Origin: Candidatus Poribacteria bacterium
GTDB taxonomy: Bacteria > Poribacteria > WGA-4E > WGA-3G
DNA length: 64,000 nt
Reading direction: 5' to 3'
Assembly (NCBI GenBank): GCA_022825825.1
Contig: JAJDWA010000018.1
Location: 1-64,000, forward strand
The position numbers were made by a program, and so were the translations under genes. The notes beneath the pieces are model-generated. The model was given only the letters and a program-made list of their open reading frames with translations, was not told where the DNA came from and did no database searches. The first letter of the stretch is position 1. Each line of letters starts with the position of its first letter. This document shows positions 44,686 to 53,744 of the stretch, in pieces.

Positions 44686-46647
44686 ATGCAAGAAAACGAA
44701 AATATGTCACATGAGCATGACAATGACGAACATCACGATCATGCACATGACGATAACGATACTATAGAACATACACATGAGCATGACGATGATGAACACC
44801 ACGCGCATGCACATCATGAAGAGGGTTTTATTCGCAAATATATCTTCTCGCTTGATCACAAGATGATCGGGAAGCAGTTCCTTATCTATGGGTTGATCAT
44901 GCTATTTGTTGGAGGCGGTCTCGCGCTACTCTTTAGATGGCAGCTTGCTTACCCCGAAACACCTGAACTGGAGGGTGGAAAACCCGCGAAGGCCGCAAAA
45001 CCTTTACCTATCATTGGTCCTTCTCAAAAGTATATTGATGATGGAGAAGTGGTTACCCGGGCTGATAAAATGTGGGAGAGGATTTTCGATTCAGATAAAG
45101 CGGAATTTCTTGAAGTAAACATGCCGAGCGGTTTTATTGAACCGCATTTCTACAACATGCTGTTTACGATGCATGCCACTATAATGGTATTCTTCGTTGT
45201 TGTTCCCATTCTGGTGGGTGCGTTCGGAAATTTCTTGATCCCTCTGATGATAGGGACACGGGATATGGCGTTCCCTGTTCTAAATATGTTGTCATTTTGG
45301 CTTGCCGTACTTGCTGCAGTTGTAATGGCAGCTGGGTTTTTCGTCCCGGGTGGTCATGCTTCAGCGGGCTGGACAGGTTATGCGCCGTTATCGGTTGACC
45401 CACAGTGGACCGGTGTCAACTGGGGACTTAACCTATGGGCAATCAGTTTGTTGATTCAGGGATTTTCCTCTTTAGTCGGTTCAATTAATTATATTACCAC
45501 CATTATCAACATGCGTGCGCCAGGAATGACGTGGTTACGACTGCCGTTGGTTATTTGGTCCCTATTTATTGTAGCAATTCTGTTGCTTCTCGCTTTCCCA
45601 GTATTGTCTTCCGCTTTAGCACTTCTCATCTTTGATAGGCTTGCGGGCACCACATTCTTCACTTCGACAGCTGAAGGGGGTGGTTCTGCGCTGCTGTGGC
45701 AACACCTGTTCTGGTTCTTTGGACACCCCGAAGTGTACATCCTTATTTTACCGGGAATGGGAATTGCTTCTGAATTGGTAGCGGTCTTTTCGCGAAAACC
45801 GATTTTCGGCTACCGTTCGATGGTATACGCTATGATTGCAATTGCGTTTTTAGGATGGGTTGTTTGGGGACACCACATGTTCCAAAGTGGGATGCGCCCC
45901 GGAATGGGGGCATTCTTTATGACAACAACAATGCTTATTGCGGTGCCTTCAGCTATTAAGACATTTAACTGGCTTGGCACGATGTTCCGTGGTTCAATCC
46001 GTTTCACTACACCGATGCTTCATGCCATAGCCTTTGTATCAATGTTCGTGATTGGCGGACTCAGCGGCATCTATATGGCGAACACGCCAGTGGATGTCTA
46101 CATACACGATACATATTATATTGTAGCACACATTCACTATGTTGTTTTTGGTGGTAGTCTGTTTGCTATTTTCGGTGGTATTATCTTCTGGTTCCCAAAG
46201 ATGTATGGACGCTATATGAACGATACGTTGTCCAAAATTCATTTTTGGTTAACCTTCATAGCGTTTAACTGCACTTTCTTCCCTATGCATATTTTGGGCG
46301 TAGGCGGACATATGCGCCGTATATCTAACCCGATGCAGTATGAGTACCTGCAAACCTTTGAAGGAATGAACCTCTTTATCACAATGAGTGCATTTACGCT
46401 CGGTTTTGTGCAATTGATACTTGTCTTCAATTTTGTTTGGAGCATTTATCGTGGTAAGGTCGCTGAAAAGAATCCGTGGAACGTCAATACATTGGAATGG
46501 GAAGCACCGACACCGGTGCCACACGGCAATTTTGCCCAGATTCCAAATGTTTATCGTGGACCTTATGAATACAGTGTCCCTGGCGAAGAATCTGATTTTA
46601 TTCCGCAAGCACAACCTGAGCATGCACCAGCAAGTGCTGGAGATTAG
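44686..46647 (+). CDS. coxA: Cytochrome c oxidase subunit I
   Basis: This 653-residue haem-copper oxidase subunit has the core motifs: low-spin haem His (FTMHATIMVF), CuB/cross-linked Tyr (FGHPEVYILILPG), WGHHMF, and the haem a3/low-spin His pair (AHIHYVVFGG). The Glu in GHPEVY indicates an A1-type proton channel. I chose ATG 44686 (AAAGGAG 10 nt upstream) over TTG 44656. Unusually, the first 45 residues contain 14 His in an acidic background, before the first helix, which looks like a metal-binding extension. An extra segment of about 65 residues follows the first helix. Confidence 0.96.
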   Translation: MQENENMSHEHDNDEHHDHAHDDNDTIEHTHEHDDDEHHAHAHHEEGFIRKYIFSLDHKMIGKQFLIYGLIMLFVGGGLALLFRWQLAYPETPELEGGKPAKAAKPLPIIGPSQKYIDDGEVVTRADKMWERIFDSDKAEFLEVNMPSGFIEPHFYNMLFTMHATIMVFFVVVPILVGAFGNFLIPLMIGTRDMAFPVLNMLSFWLAVLAAVVMAAGFFVPGGHASAGWTGYAPLSVDPQWTGVNWGLNLWAISLLIQGFSSLVGSINYITTIINMRAPGMTWLRLPLVIWSLFIVAILLLLAFPVLSSALALLIFDRLAGTTFFTSTAEGGGSALLWQHLFWFFGHPEVYILILPGMGIASELVAVFSRKPIFGYRSMVYAMIAIAFLGWVVWGHHMFQSGMRPGMGAFFMTTTMLIAVPSAIKTFNWLGTMFRGSIRFTTPMLHAIAFVSMFVIGGLSGIYMANTPVDVYIHDTYYIVAHIHYVVFGGSLFAIFGGIIFWFPKMYGRYMNDTLSKIHFWLTFIAFNCTFFPMHILGVGGHMRRISNPMQYEYLQTFEGMNLFITMSAFTLGFVQLILVFNFVWSIYRGKVAEKNPWNVNTLEWEAPTPVPHGNFAQIPNVYRGPYEYSVPGEESDFIPQAQPEHAPASAGD

Positions 46648-46662
46648 TGGGTATAAGTATAT

Positions 46663-46707
46663 TTTCTATCGGTAGGTGCGGTTTCTAACCGCACCTACCG
46701 ATAGAAA
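46663..46707. repeat. Perfect 21-bp hairpin between coxA and ctaA
   Basis: The arms 46663-46683 and 46687-46707 are exact complements with a 3-nt TCT loop. The stem contains GGTAGGTGCGGTT, the shared repeat core. It sits 16 nt after the coxA stop and 19 nt before ctaA. It has no T-tract, so it is more likely an inserted repeat that may stabilise or attenuate the transcript than a standard terminator. Confidence 0.75.
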
Positions 46708-46725
46708 TATCCTGCGGAAAGTAGC

Positions 46726-47673
46726 ATGAAGAAACAAAGCAGCTATAGTCCTTGGTTACATATAGTAGCATGGTTCACCGCAGGTGCAACGTTTCTGTTG
46801 ATTGTTATAGGAGGGATTGTTACAAGCACCGAGTCAGGATTAGCAGTTCCAGACTGGCCCACAACCTTCGGGTACAATATGTTTCTGTATCCGTTATCCG
46901 AAATGGTTGGCGGAATCCTATATGAGCATAGCCATCGCCTAATGGGTTCATTAGTCGGTCTATTGACAATTCTCTTACTTGTTATGTTGTTAGTGCGAGA
47001 CTCACGCAAGTGGATAAAATGGCTTGGGTTTGCAGCGCTAATCGGTGTAAGCGTGCAGGGAGTTCTCGGAGGACTTAGGGTTACGGAGCTTAATCTTAAT
47101 TTTGCGATAGTACACGCGTGTCTCGCACAAGCGTTCTTTGCATTGCTCTGCGGAATATGTTGGTTTACTTCACGCAATTGGGTTGAAAATCAGAATCATT
47201 CTGAAAGCACTGTTGATACCGTTTCAGCAAAGAAATTACGACGGTTGAGTCTAATTACAACTTGCCTGATATATGTTCAACTCATCTTCGGGGCAATTTT
47301 GCGACATACTGGGAGTAGACTTGACGCGCATCTGCTTTTTGCCTTTTTGGTAACGCTCCATATTTTTCTGCTGGTAAGACGTTTCTTTAGTGTGAACGAG
47401 AATACCGAAAGAATCGGTCAGTCATTGCCTTTGCTATTGCTTGGATTACTCGTCGTGCAGTTGATGCTCGGCCTCGGTGCTTATATTACGAAATTAACAA
47501 CCGTTGGTGCAACAGCATCAGCACTACTTACAGATATAGTTACAACTTCACACGTAGCAGTCGGTGCGCTCATGTTAGTAAGTAGTTTCGTCATTACATT
47601 GAAAATTTACCGATTTACAGAGACTACCATTTCTGTAGATACACCTGTAACAAGTTCACTGGTTACAGAATGA
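46726..47673 (+). CDS. ctaA: Haem A synthase
   Basis: This 315-residue, eight-helix protein of the COX15/CtaA family oxidises the C8 methyl of haem O to make haem A. Typical features are STESGLAVPDWPTTFG after the first helix and YEHSHRLMGS, with the conserved E-x-x-H-R. A second His pair lies in the C-terminal half (RLDAHLLF; TTSHVAVGA). With the neighbouring ctaB it supplies haem A for coxA. Confidence 0.95.
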   Translation: MKKQSSYSPWLHIVAWFTAGATFLLIVIGGIVTSTESGLAVPDWPTTFGYNMFLYPLSEMVGGILYEHSHRLMGSLVGLLTILLLVMLLVRDSRKWIKWLGFAALIGVSVQGVLGGLRVTELNLNFAIVHACLAQAFFALLCGICWFTSRNWVENQNHSESTVDTVSAKKLRRLSLITTCLIYVQLIFGAILRHTGSRLDAHLLFAFLVTLHIFLLVRRFFSVNENTERIGQSLPLLLLGLLVVQLMLGLGAYITKLTTVGATASALLTDIVTTSHVAVGALMLVSSFVITLKIYRFTETTISVDTPVTSSLVTE

Positions 47674-47682
47674 GATAACATA

Positions 47683-48612
47683 ATGCGTTCAACAACAGTA
47701 ACATTGCCAGATAGTAGAGAAGCAGCAACAAATCCGCCGTCAAGAGTTTCTGTCTTTGTCCGACGAGTGGAGGATTACATTGAACTCACTAAGCCGCGCA
47801 TGGTCTTAATGATATTGATTACGACCGCTGCAGGATTCTATCTCGGCACACAAGGTGCTGTGAATTGGTTGCTCTTTCTACACACCCTAATCGGTTCTGG
47901 GTTAACTGCAGCGGGTGTTTTAGGACTAAATCAATACTTGGAACGCGATGTGGATTCGCAGATGGAACGGACACAGCAAAGACCACTTCCAGCAGGTAGG
48001 ATCCATCCTATAGAAGCGTTGCTTTTCTGTGCATTTCTGACAGGAAGCGGAATGCTTTATCTAACGTTTCTTGTAAATCCACTCAGCGGGTTTGTTATCT
48101 CACTAATAGTTGTGAGTTATCTGTTTGTTTATACGCCGCTCAAGCGGAAAACGTCATTATGTACACTAATCGGTGCAATTCCGGGCGCATTACCGCCTGT
48201 CGTTGGGTGGGTTGCAGCACAAGGTAGGCTTTCAAGCCAAGCATGGGTGTTATTTGCCATTCTTTTTCTATGGCAACTTCCTCATTCGCTCGCAATAGCT
48301 TATATCTATCGTGAGGACTATGCAAACGCAGGATTAAAGTTGTTGCCCGTTATCCATCCGGACGGAACAAGCACACGCCGCCAGATCGTAACAAATTGCG
48401 TTGCATTATTCGGAATTGGACTTCTCCCAACGCTATTCAATATTGCTGGAGGAATCTATTTTTTAGCTGCACTATTCGTAGGTGGCATGTTTTTGGCAAG
48501 CGGTGTTTATTTACAAAAAGCACACTCCGTGAAAGCGGCACGGTATGTGCTATACGCGTCTCTACTGTATTTACCACTAATATTTATCACGATGGCTATA
48601 GATAAAATATAG
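47683..48612 (+). CDS. ctaB: Protohaem IX farnesyltransferase (haem O synthase)
   Basis: This 309-residue UbiA-type prenyltransferase has nine helices. Its first Asp-rich motif is in NQYLERDVDSQMERT, and the family hallmark YTPLKRKTSLCTLIGAIPGALPP is intact. It adds a farnesyl chain to haem B. It lies 9 nt after ctaA. The N-terminal 30 residues are polar and less conserved. Confidence 0.96.
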   Translation: MRSTTVTLPDSREAATNPPSRVSVFVRRVEDYIELTKPRMVLMILITTAAGFYLGTQGAVNWLLFLHTLIGSGLTAAGVLGLNQYLERDVDSQMERTQQRPLPAGRIHPIEALLFCAFLTGSGMLYLTFLVNPLSGFVISLIVVSYLFVYTPLKRKTSLCTLIGAIPGALPPVVGWVAAQGRLSSQAWVLFAILFLWQLPHSLAIAYIYREDYANAGLKLLPVIHPDGTSTRRQIVTNCVALFGIGLLPTLFNIAGGIYFLAALFVGGMFLASGVYLQKAHSVKAARYVLYASLLYLPLIFITMAIDKI

Positions 48613-48630
48613 TGTAACATAGGAGTCCAA

Positions 48631-48897
48631 ATGAACGAGCAAGAACGGCGCAAACGAAATCGTAAAGTCGGCATAATACTATGTCTGCTGTTTGTTGGGT
48701 TGTTTACTATTACAACGTTAGGATTAGTTTTTGGGTTTGAGGCATCCCCACCAGTTAAGAAAATTGTTCAGTGGACTACCACAATAATTGCCGGTATTAT
48801 CGGATGCTTCCTAATAGGTGCGGCACTTGTTGAGATAATTGTTAAGCAGATATTTGTAAAAATTGGGGAAAGAAGAGCTCGTAGATTAAGCGAATGA
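48631..48897 (+). CDS. Small two-helix membrane protein
   Basis: This 88-residue protein has a basic N-terminus (ERRKRNRKVG), two membrane segments (about 13-32 and 47-72) and a basic tail. No family was recognised. It lies between ctaB and the subunit III gene in an otherwise tight operon, 18 nt after ctaB, with GGAG before the ATG. It may be an oxidase assembly or accessory subunit. Confidence 0.65.
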   Translation: MNEQERRKRNRKVGIILCLLFVGLFTITTLGLVFGFEASPPVKKIVQWTTTIIAGIIGCFLIGAALVEIIVKQIFVKIGERRARRLSE

Positions 48898-48919
48898 TGA
48901 CACATAGTGAGAATCGGAA

Positions 48920-49489
48920 ATGACTGAAAATCGCCCTTTTAGCAACGCTAAATTGGGAGTTTTAATCCTGCTCGGTGCTGAGACGATGTTATTCGTAGGT
49001 TTAATCGGTGCATTTCTGGTGTTTCGGATGGGAAATGTTACCTGGCCCCCGTTGTCGCATGTCGATATACGACTCCCAAATTTGCTAACTGGTTTCAATA
49101 CCTTAGGGTTAATCATAAGCGGGTTCACAATGTTTCTGGCACTACGTGCAGTTCAGCAAGATCGAATAAAACAACTCCGTATTTTGTTAATGATCACAGG
49201 TGTATTAGGGTTGCTTTTTCTGGTAGTTCAAGGGAGGGAATGGGTCCAACTTATAGGTAAAGGATTAACCCTTCAATCTGGCATATATGGTGGTATCTTT
49301 TATGTGCTTATTGGATGTCATGCGGTTCATGTATTAGGAGCGGTAATTTGGTTAGCGATTATTATCGGTATGGCGGTAACAGGCAAGTTTTCGTCGGTAC
49401 GTTATACTGGCGTTGAAACGTGTACAATTTATTGGATATATGTGGTCGCGTTGTGGCCGATACTTTACGTTTTAGTTTACCTTGCTTAA
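48920..49489 (+). CDS. Haem-copper oxidase subunit III (first copy)
   Basis: This 189-residue, five-helix subunit III protein is of the short bacterial type. LGAETMLFVGLIGAFLVFR in the first helix and IGCHAVHVLGAVIWL in the fourth are family features (the latter matches the usual CHxxHVxxG). It ends in YWIYVVALWPILYVLVYL. It differs clearly from the second subunit III gene at 49848. Confidence 0.85.
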   Translation: MTENRPFSNAKLGVLILLGAETMLFVGLIGAFLVFRMGNVTWPPLSHVDIRLPNLLTGFNTLGLIISGFTMFLALRAVQQDRIKQLRILLMITGVLGLLFLVVQGREWVQLIGKGLTLQSGIYGGIFYVLIGCHAVHVLGAVIWLAIIIGMAVTGKFSSVRYTGVETCTIYWIYVVALWPILYVLVYLA

Positions 49490-49500
49490 GGGAGACGCTT

Positions 49501-49728
49501 ATGATTCGTCAAATTCTTTTATTCATTTTTGTGATCGGATTTATTATTTCAATTGTGCCATTTAGTCTTGAGGCATGTCCCGCTTGTAAAAACTTAGATG
49601 AACCGATCGCACGTGGTTTTAATTGGAGCGTGCTATTTATGATGGCGATGCCGTTCACGGTTTTCGGGATTATCGGTGGTAGCGTGTTTTATTCCTACCG
49701 TCGTGCCAACAGAAACCTAAATGTGTAA
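49501..49728 (+). CDS. Small secreted/membrane protein with CPxC motif
   Basis: This 75-residue protein has a hydrophobic N-terminus (residues 4-24), a CPAC motif just after it (ACPACKNLDE), and a second membrane segment (about 42-64). The ATG at 49501 is chosen: AAGGGAGA lies just upstream and the longer frame overlaps the previous gene. It might assist CuA or haem insertion, given its place between two subunit III genes. No family was recognised. Confidence 0.65.
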   Translation: MIRQILLFIFVIGFIISIVPFSLEACPACKNLDEPIARGFNWSVLFMMAMPFTVFGIIGGSVFYSYRRANRNLNV

Positions 49729-49847
49729 CACGTTTTCTTCAAAAGCAAGATGTTAACGGTGTTACAATGAACTTTTAGCGTGAACAACACCTTAATTTGC
49801 TATTTTATTATGATGTAATTTTTAACAATAAAAAGGAGTTTAGTATA

Positions 49848-50498
49848 GTGGAACAAGCTACCACTTTAGAACATACTGAAGACGTATATGAACCTTCGCT
49901 TACGCCTGATAGTCTCGGCAAACTCGGCATGTGGATTTTCCTCATTGGCGATACTATGTCGTTCGGTGCGCTGCTTGCGGCTTATGCAGCACTCCGAGCT
50001 GGGGCAGGTGTAATCGGATGGGTTCCCCCAAGCGAAATACTTGGTATTAACCTGACTGCAGGTATGACGTTCCTACTGATATGCAGTAGTGTCACAATGG
50101 TTAAAGCGTTAGAGTCAATTCAAAAAGGCAACGTGTCTCGGATGTGCACTTTCCTTGGTTTGACTATCTTAGGCGGTGTAATATTTCTTGGACTACAGGC
50201 TTATGAATGGACACATCTGATTAAACATGGGTTAACACTCACTGGTCTCCCTGAGCACGGACTAAAAGGGGGTGCTATCGCTGGTTCAACACTTTTTGGT
50301 CCCACTTTCTATGCAATCACAGGTTTCCACGGATTACACGTAACAGGTGGGGTGATCTATCTTATCGTGATCTTGATACATGGATTGCGGGGCAGATATA
50401 CTGCCGAGTTTAACCATGAGGTGGAAATAGTTGGACTCTATTGGCACTTTGTTGACCTTATTTGGATTATGGTTTTCACTTTTATCTATCTAATTTAG
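49848..50498 (+). CDS. Haem-copper oxidase subunit III (second copy)
   Basis: This 216-residue, five-helix subunit III protein has LGMWIFLIGDTMSFGALLAAYAALR, LGLQAYEWTHLI, the hallmark TGFHGLHVTGGVIYLIV, and a final EIVGLYWHFVDLIWIMVF. GTG 49848 is preferred (AAAAGGAG about 10 nt upstream); the ATG at 49797 would extend into non-coding sequence. Together with the other copy, the operon encodes two distinct subunit III proteins. Confidence 0.93.
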   Translation: MEQATTLEHTEDVYEPSLTPDSLGKLGMWIFLIGDTMSFGALLAAYAALRAGAGVIGWVPPSEILGINLTAGMTFLLICSSVTMVKALESIQKGNVSRMCTFLGLTILGGVIFLGLQAYEWTHLIKHGLTLTGLPEHGLKGGAIAGSTLFGPTFYAITGFHGLHVTGGVIYLIVILIHGLRGRYTAEFNHEVEIVGLYWHFVDLIWIMVFTFIYLI

Positions 50499-50510
50499 GA
50501 GGACCCAAAA

Positions 50511-50849
50511 ATGGCTCAAAATGGACATAATGAGCATCCGAAGTACATGTGGATTTTCTTGTGGCTTGCTGTCCTGACTGCTATTGAGGTAGGCATAGTT
50601 ATTCCTGATTTTCCGAAAGCACTTACTATCATATTACTTATCGGGTTGGCATGTGCTAAGGCTATCTTGGTTGCTGTCTATTTCATGCATCTTAAGTTTG
50701 AAAAACGCACGTTGGCAGTAATTGTAATTACGCCTTTTCTTATCTGTGTTTTCCTTGTTATTATGCTGATGCCTGATCTAACATCAGAAAAACGGCACGA
50801 AGGCATTGAAAAACCGTCTGCAGAGGTTATGGATACTACGGAACACTAA
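50511..50849 (+). CDS. Cytochrome c oxidase subunit IV family protein
   Basis: This 112-residue protein has three membrane helices and the typical AKAILVAVYFMHLKFEKR loop of bacterial subunit IV proteins. It starts 12 nt after the second subunit III gene with AGGAGG upstream. It probably stabilises the oxidase. Confidence 0.92.
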   Translation: MAQNGHNEHPKYMWIFLWLAVLTAIEVGIVIPDFPKALTIILLIGLACAKAILVAVYFMHLKFEKRTLAVIVITPFLICVFLVIMLMPDLTSEKRHEGIEKPSAEVMDTTEH

Positions 50850-50894
50850 ATCTGGTCGGATGCGTAATTTGTCTGACCGTATGTGTGGGCGAAA

Positions 50895-51530
50895 ATGGTG
50901 AATCAGACTGACTACCTCAATGAAGATGAACGCAAACTTGACAAAAGCACATTGCCTTTGATAATATTAGGGGTCATTATTGTCGGTATTGCTGGTTATT
51001 CTTTATGGTCAACATTCCAAACGAAATCGCAAACAACATCCGAAGTTGTTCCTGAAAGCGTTCCAGATTTTAGTTTAATAAACCAGCACGGACAGCCGTT
51101 AGGTTTATCCGATTTACAAGGCAAAATCTGGGTTGCTGATTTTATTTTTACCCACTGTCCTACAATTTGCCCTGTGATGACACAAGAAATGGCAAAACTG
51201 CAATCGGAATTCGACACAGAATCTGTCTATTTTGTTTCTTTCACAGTTGATCCGGATCGAGACACATCGGAAGTTCTTTCGCGTTATGCCGTGAAATATG
51301 GTGCAGATGAAAAAAGGTGGCACTTTCTAACAGGTGAAAAGGATCAGATTTACCAATTGGCGAACGAAGGTTTTAAATTAGCTGCTGCACAACACGGAGG
51401 CGGGTTTCCGCATAGCACAAAGTTTGCTCTCGTTGCCCCAGATGGAAATATTCACGGTTACTACGATAGCCGCAGCAAACCAGCGATGAAGCAGCTACGC
51501 AAGGATGTCAAAGCACTCCTTAAAAAATGA
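50895..51530 (+). CDS. SCO1/SenC-type copper chaperone
   Basis: This 211-residue membrane-anchored thioredoxin-like protein has a single N-terminal helix (about 20-40), the metal/thiol motif C88-P-T-I-C92 and the distal His173 (GGGFPHSTKF). It delivers copper to, or reduces, the CuA site of coxB. The start is uncertain: GTG 50883 would add four residues, and neither start has a good ribosome site. It overlaps the next gene by ATGA. Confidence 0.93.
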   Translation: MVNQTDYLNEDERKLDKSTLPLIILGVIIVGIAGYSLWSTFQTKSQTTSEVVPESVPDFSLINQHGQPLGLSDLQGKIWVADFIFTHCPTICPVMTQEMAKLQSEFDTESVYFVSFTVDPDRDTSEVLSRYAVKYGADEKRWHFLTGEKDQIYQLANEGFKLAAAQHGGGFPHSTKFALVAPDGNIHGYYDSRSKPAMKQLRKDVKALLKK

Positions 51531-51805
51531 AGGATCTGAACCTCTTAATTTCCATCGCAGCATTTGTGATTCATTTCCCGTTTGGATTTTTCCGTATACG
51601 GTATAAAAAGTTCAGTCGTCCTTGGAGTAGGTGTTTATATATTCCGATTGTGCTAAACATCGTTGTGCGGCGCTTTATTCTTCATTGGCACTGGCAAACA
51701 GCAATAGTATACCTATGGCCCGCAACACTTTTGGCGCACATCCTCGGAGGTATTATCGGGTCGCATTACAAACCTTATGATAACGCAGAGATAGAAGACG
51801 AGTGA
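51527..51805 (+). CDS. Small membrane protein
   Basis: This 92-residue protein has two or three hydrophobic segments (about 3-20, 38-50 and 57-80) with many aromatic and basic residues. It is not recognised. The ATG overlaps the stop of the SCO gene (ATGA), so it is translationally coupled to it. It may be the last member of the oxidase operon. Confidence 0.7.
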   Translation: MKDLNLLISIAAFVIHFPFGFFRIRYKKFSRPWSRCLYIPIVLNIVVRRFILHWHWQTAIVYLWPATLLAHILGGIIGSHYKPYDNAEIEDE

Positions 51806-51814
51806 GAAAACATT

Positions 51815-53731
51815 ATGAAAAAGATTTACGTGCCTGTAGACAATTCAGACTATTCAGATGCCAGTATTAACTTAGCGGTTGAATTCGCAAAGAAATTCGA
51901 TTCGCAGTTAGTTGGGTCTCACGTCTACGCGGCAAAAATGCACGATGTCCGCTTCAAGCAGATGGAATATACGCTGCCAGAGGAGTATCAGGACGAAGTA
52001 GAACTCGAAAAACAGCGCCGTATCCACGACACACTCATTACGATGGGACTTCAACTTATATCAGACTCCTATCTTGAGGTAATGAAAAAGAAGTGTGAAA
52101 AGCTTGAGATTCCGTTTGAAGCGAAGATGCCTGAAGGCAAGCACTACATCAAACTGGTTGAGGATATTCAGGAAAGCGACTACGATCTGGTAATTATGGG
52201 TGCACTCGGTATGGGGGCAGTCAAAGATAGCCTTATCGGCGGTGTCTGTGAACGGGTTGTGCGGCGTATTAAAACTGATACGCTTGTCGTCCGAAACCTT
52301 GACCCTATTCCAGAACAATCTGGCAACATCCTCGTCGGAATCGATGGAAGTCCTGAATCTTTTTTTGGGTTGAAAACTGCAATTCGCCTTGGGCAAATGT
52401 TTAATAAACAGGTGGAAGCTGTCGGGGTTTATGACCCTTATCTGCACTATATCGTTTTTAATTCTGTTGTCAATGTGCTTACCGAACGTGCCGCCAGAAC
52501 ATTCAAATTCAAAGAGCAGGAGCAGCTGCACGAAGAGGTAATAGATACAGGTCTTGCTAAAATATATCAATCGCATCTTGAAGTTGCTCGTTCTATTGCT
52601 AAAGAAGATCACGACTATCAACTCAAAATCACACTCCTTGATGGAAAAGCTTATGAAAAAATATTACAATACACCCGAAAAACAGAACCGTGGCTGCTCG
52701 TTATAGGCAGAATTGGTGTGCATAATGAACAAGATTCGGATATTGGCAGCACAGCCGAAAACCTGTTACGCCTTGCTCCCTGTAATGTGCTGCTGTCAAG
52801 TCAACGTTATTTCCCTCAAATTGATGTAAAAGCGGAAGAAACCCTCGTCTGGACGCAGGAAGCGATGGATCGAATGGAGAAAGCACCTCCGTTAGTGCGT
52901 GGCATTGCGAAGACTGCAGTGCACCGCTTTGCTATTGAACGCGGGCATTCTGTTATTACTGAAAGCGTTATTGACAAAGCGATGGAAGCGATTATGCCAC
53001 AACGCGCCTCCGAAAAACTGACACGCGTTGCTAAAGAGATCGCAGAGCAGAAAGTTTTGGAAGCAGGTGATGTACAGACCTATATCTGTGGTGAATGTGG
53101 CTACGCAGCACATAACCAGCAACCTGTTAAATGTCCGGTCTGTAGTTCACCGCCAGAACGTTTCCAGATGGTGGATAAAGATTCTATTGAACACATCGCA
53201 ATTGATGAAGGCGGTACTGCCGAAGAGGAAACATTTGACGGTGTCCGCTTACAGTGGTCTGAGCAAGCGAAGAAAGCATTGCGTACCGTGCCGCGCGGCT
53301 ATATGCGGCGCAATGTGAAAGCACGAATCGAAAAATCAGCACGATCCCAAAAAATTGGCACAATTACAAACGATTTCGCTATGCAGATTATTGACGACAG
53401 CATGGGTGAAGCCGCAGCTGTCCGTGAAGATGCCCCTGAACTCAGAGCCATGCAAACGCAAACTGAATCTCAAGACGCTGAAACAACAGTTGGTATTGAA
53501 AGTGTACTTGAATGGACAGAAGATGCTATAGGACGGTTGAATTTAGTTCCCGCTGGTTTCATGCGGAATATCACCCAAACACGCATTGAGCAGCGCGCAC
53601 AAGAGGCAGGTATTACGCAAGTTACACTTGACTTTACCGCCCGCGTCATTGAAGATGGCAGAAGCCTGGCAAATGAAGTACTCGGTGAGTATTACCAACA
53701 GTCAAGCAACGATGAAAGCCAAGACAGTTAA
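51815..53731 (+). CDS. Double universal stress protein with rubredoxin-like and three PCP_red-like domains
   Basis: This 638-residue protein is built from two USP domains (about 1-160 and 170-335), a PCP_red-like domain (about 345-400; WTQEAMDRMEKAPPLVRG), a rubredoxin/zinc-ribbon-like segment (about 421-450; CGECGY, CPVC), and two more PCP_red-like domains (about 478-530 and 565-618). PCP_red is known as the C-terminal domain of the BchB/ChlB subunit of dark-operative protochlorophyllide reductase. Each copy here has the W-x3-A pattern, a basic helix with R-x3-E/H and an I-T strand. No photosynthesis genes are present. It starts 10 nt after the oxidase-linked small gene, suggesting co-expression. 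Confidence 0.8.
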   Translation: MKKIYVPVDNSDYSDASINLAVEFAKKFDSQLVGSHVYAAKMHDVRFKQMEYTLPEEYQDEVELEKQRRIHDTLITMGLQLISDSYLEVMKKKCEKLEIPFEAKMPEGKHYIKLVEDIQESDYDLVIMGALGMGAVKDSLIGGVCERVVRRIKTDTLVVRNLDPIPEQSGNILVGIDGSPESFFGLKTAIRLGQMFNKQVEAVGVYDPYLHYIVFNSVVNVLTERAARTFKFKEQEQLHEEVIDTGLAKIYQSHLEVARSIAKEDHDYQLKITLLDGKAYEKILQYTRKTEPWLLVIGRIGVHNEQDSDIGSTAENLLRLAPCNVLLSSQRYFPQIDVKAEETLVWTQEAMDRMEKAPPLVRGIAKTAVHRFAIERGHSVITESVIDKAMEAIMPQRASEKLTRVAKEIAEQKVLEAGDVQTYICGECGYAAHNQQPVKCPVCSSPPERFQMVDKDSIEHIAIDEGGTAEEETFDGVRLQWSEQAKKALRTVPRGYMRRNVKARIEKSARSQKIGTITNDFAMQIIDDSMGEAAAVREDAPELRAMQTQTESQDAETTVGIESVLEWTEDAIGRLNLVPAGFMRNITQTRIEQRAQEAGITQVTLDFTARVIEDGRSLANEVLGEYYQQSSNDESQDS

Positions 53732-53744
53732 AACAGAGACAATT

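Noticed and set aside
46663..46707. Rho-independent terminator between coxA and ctaA
   Set aside because: The stem is perfect but has no T-tract on either strand and carries the mobile repeat core, so it was called a repeat.
52061..52621. Minus-strand ORF inside the USP-domain gene
   Set aside because: The sense frame is a clear tandem USP protein; the antisense product is not recognisable.
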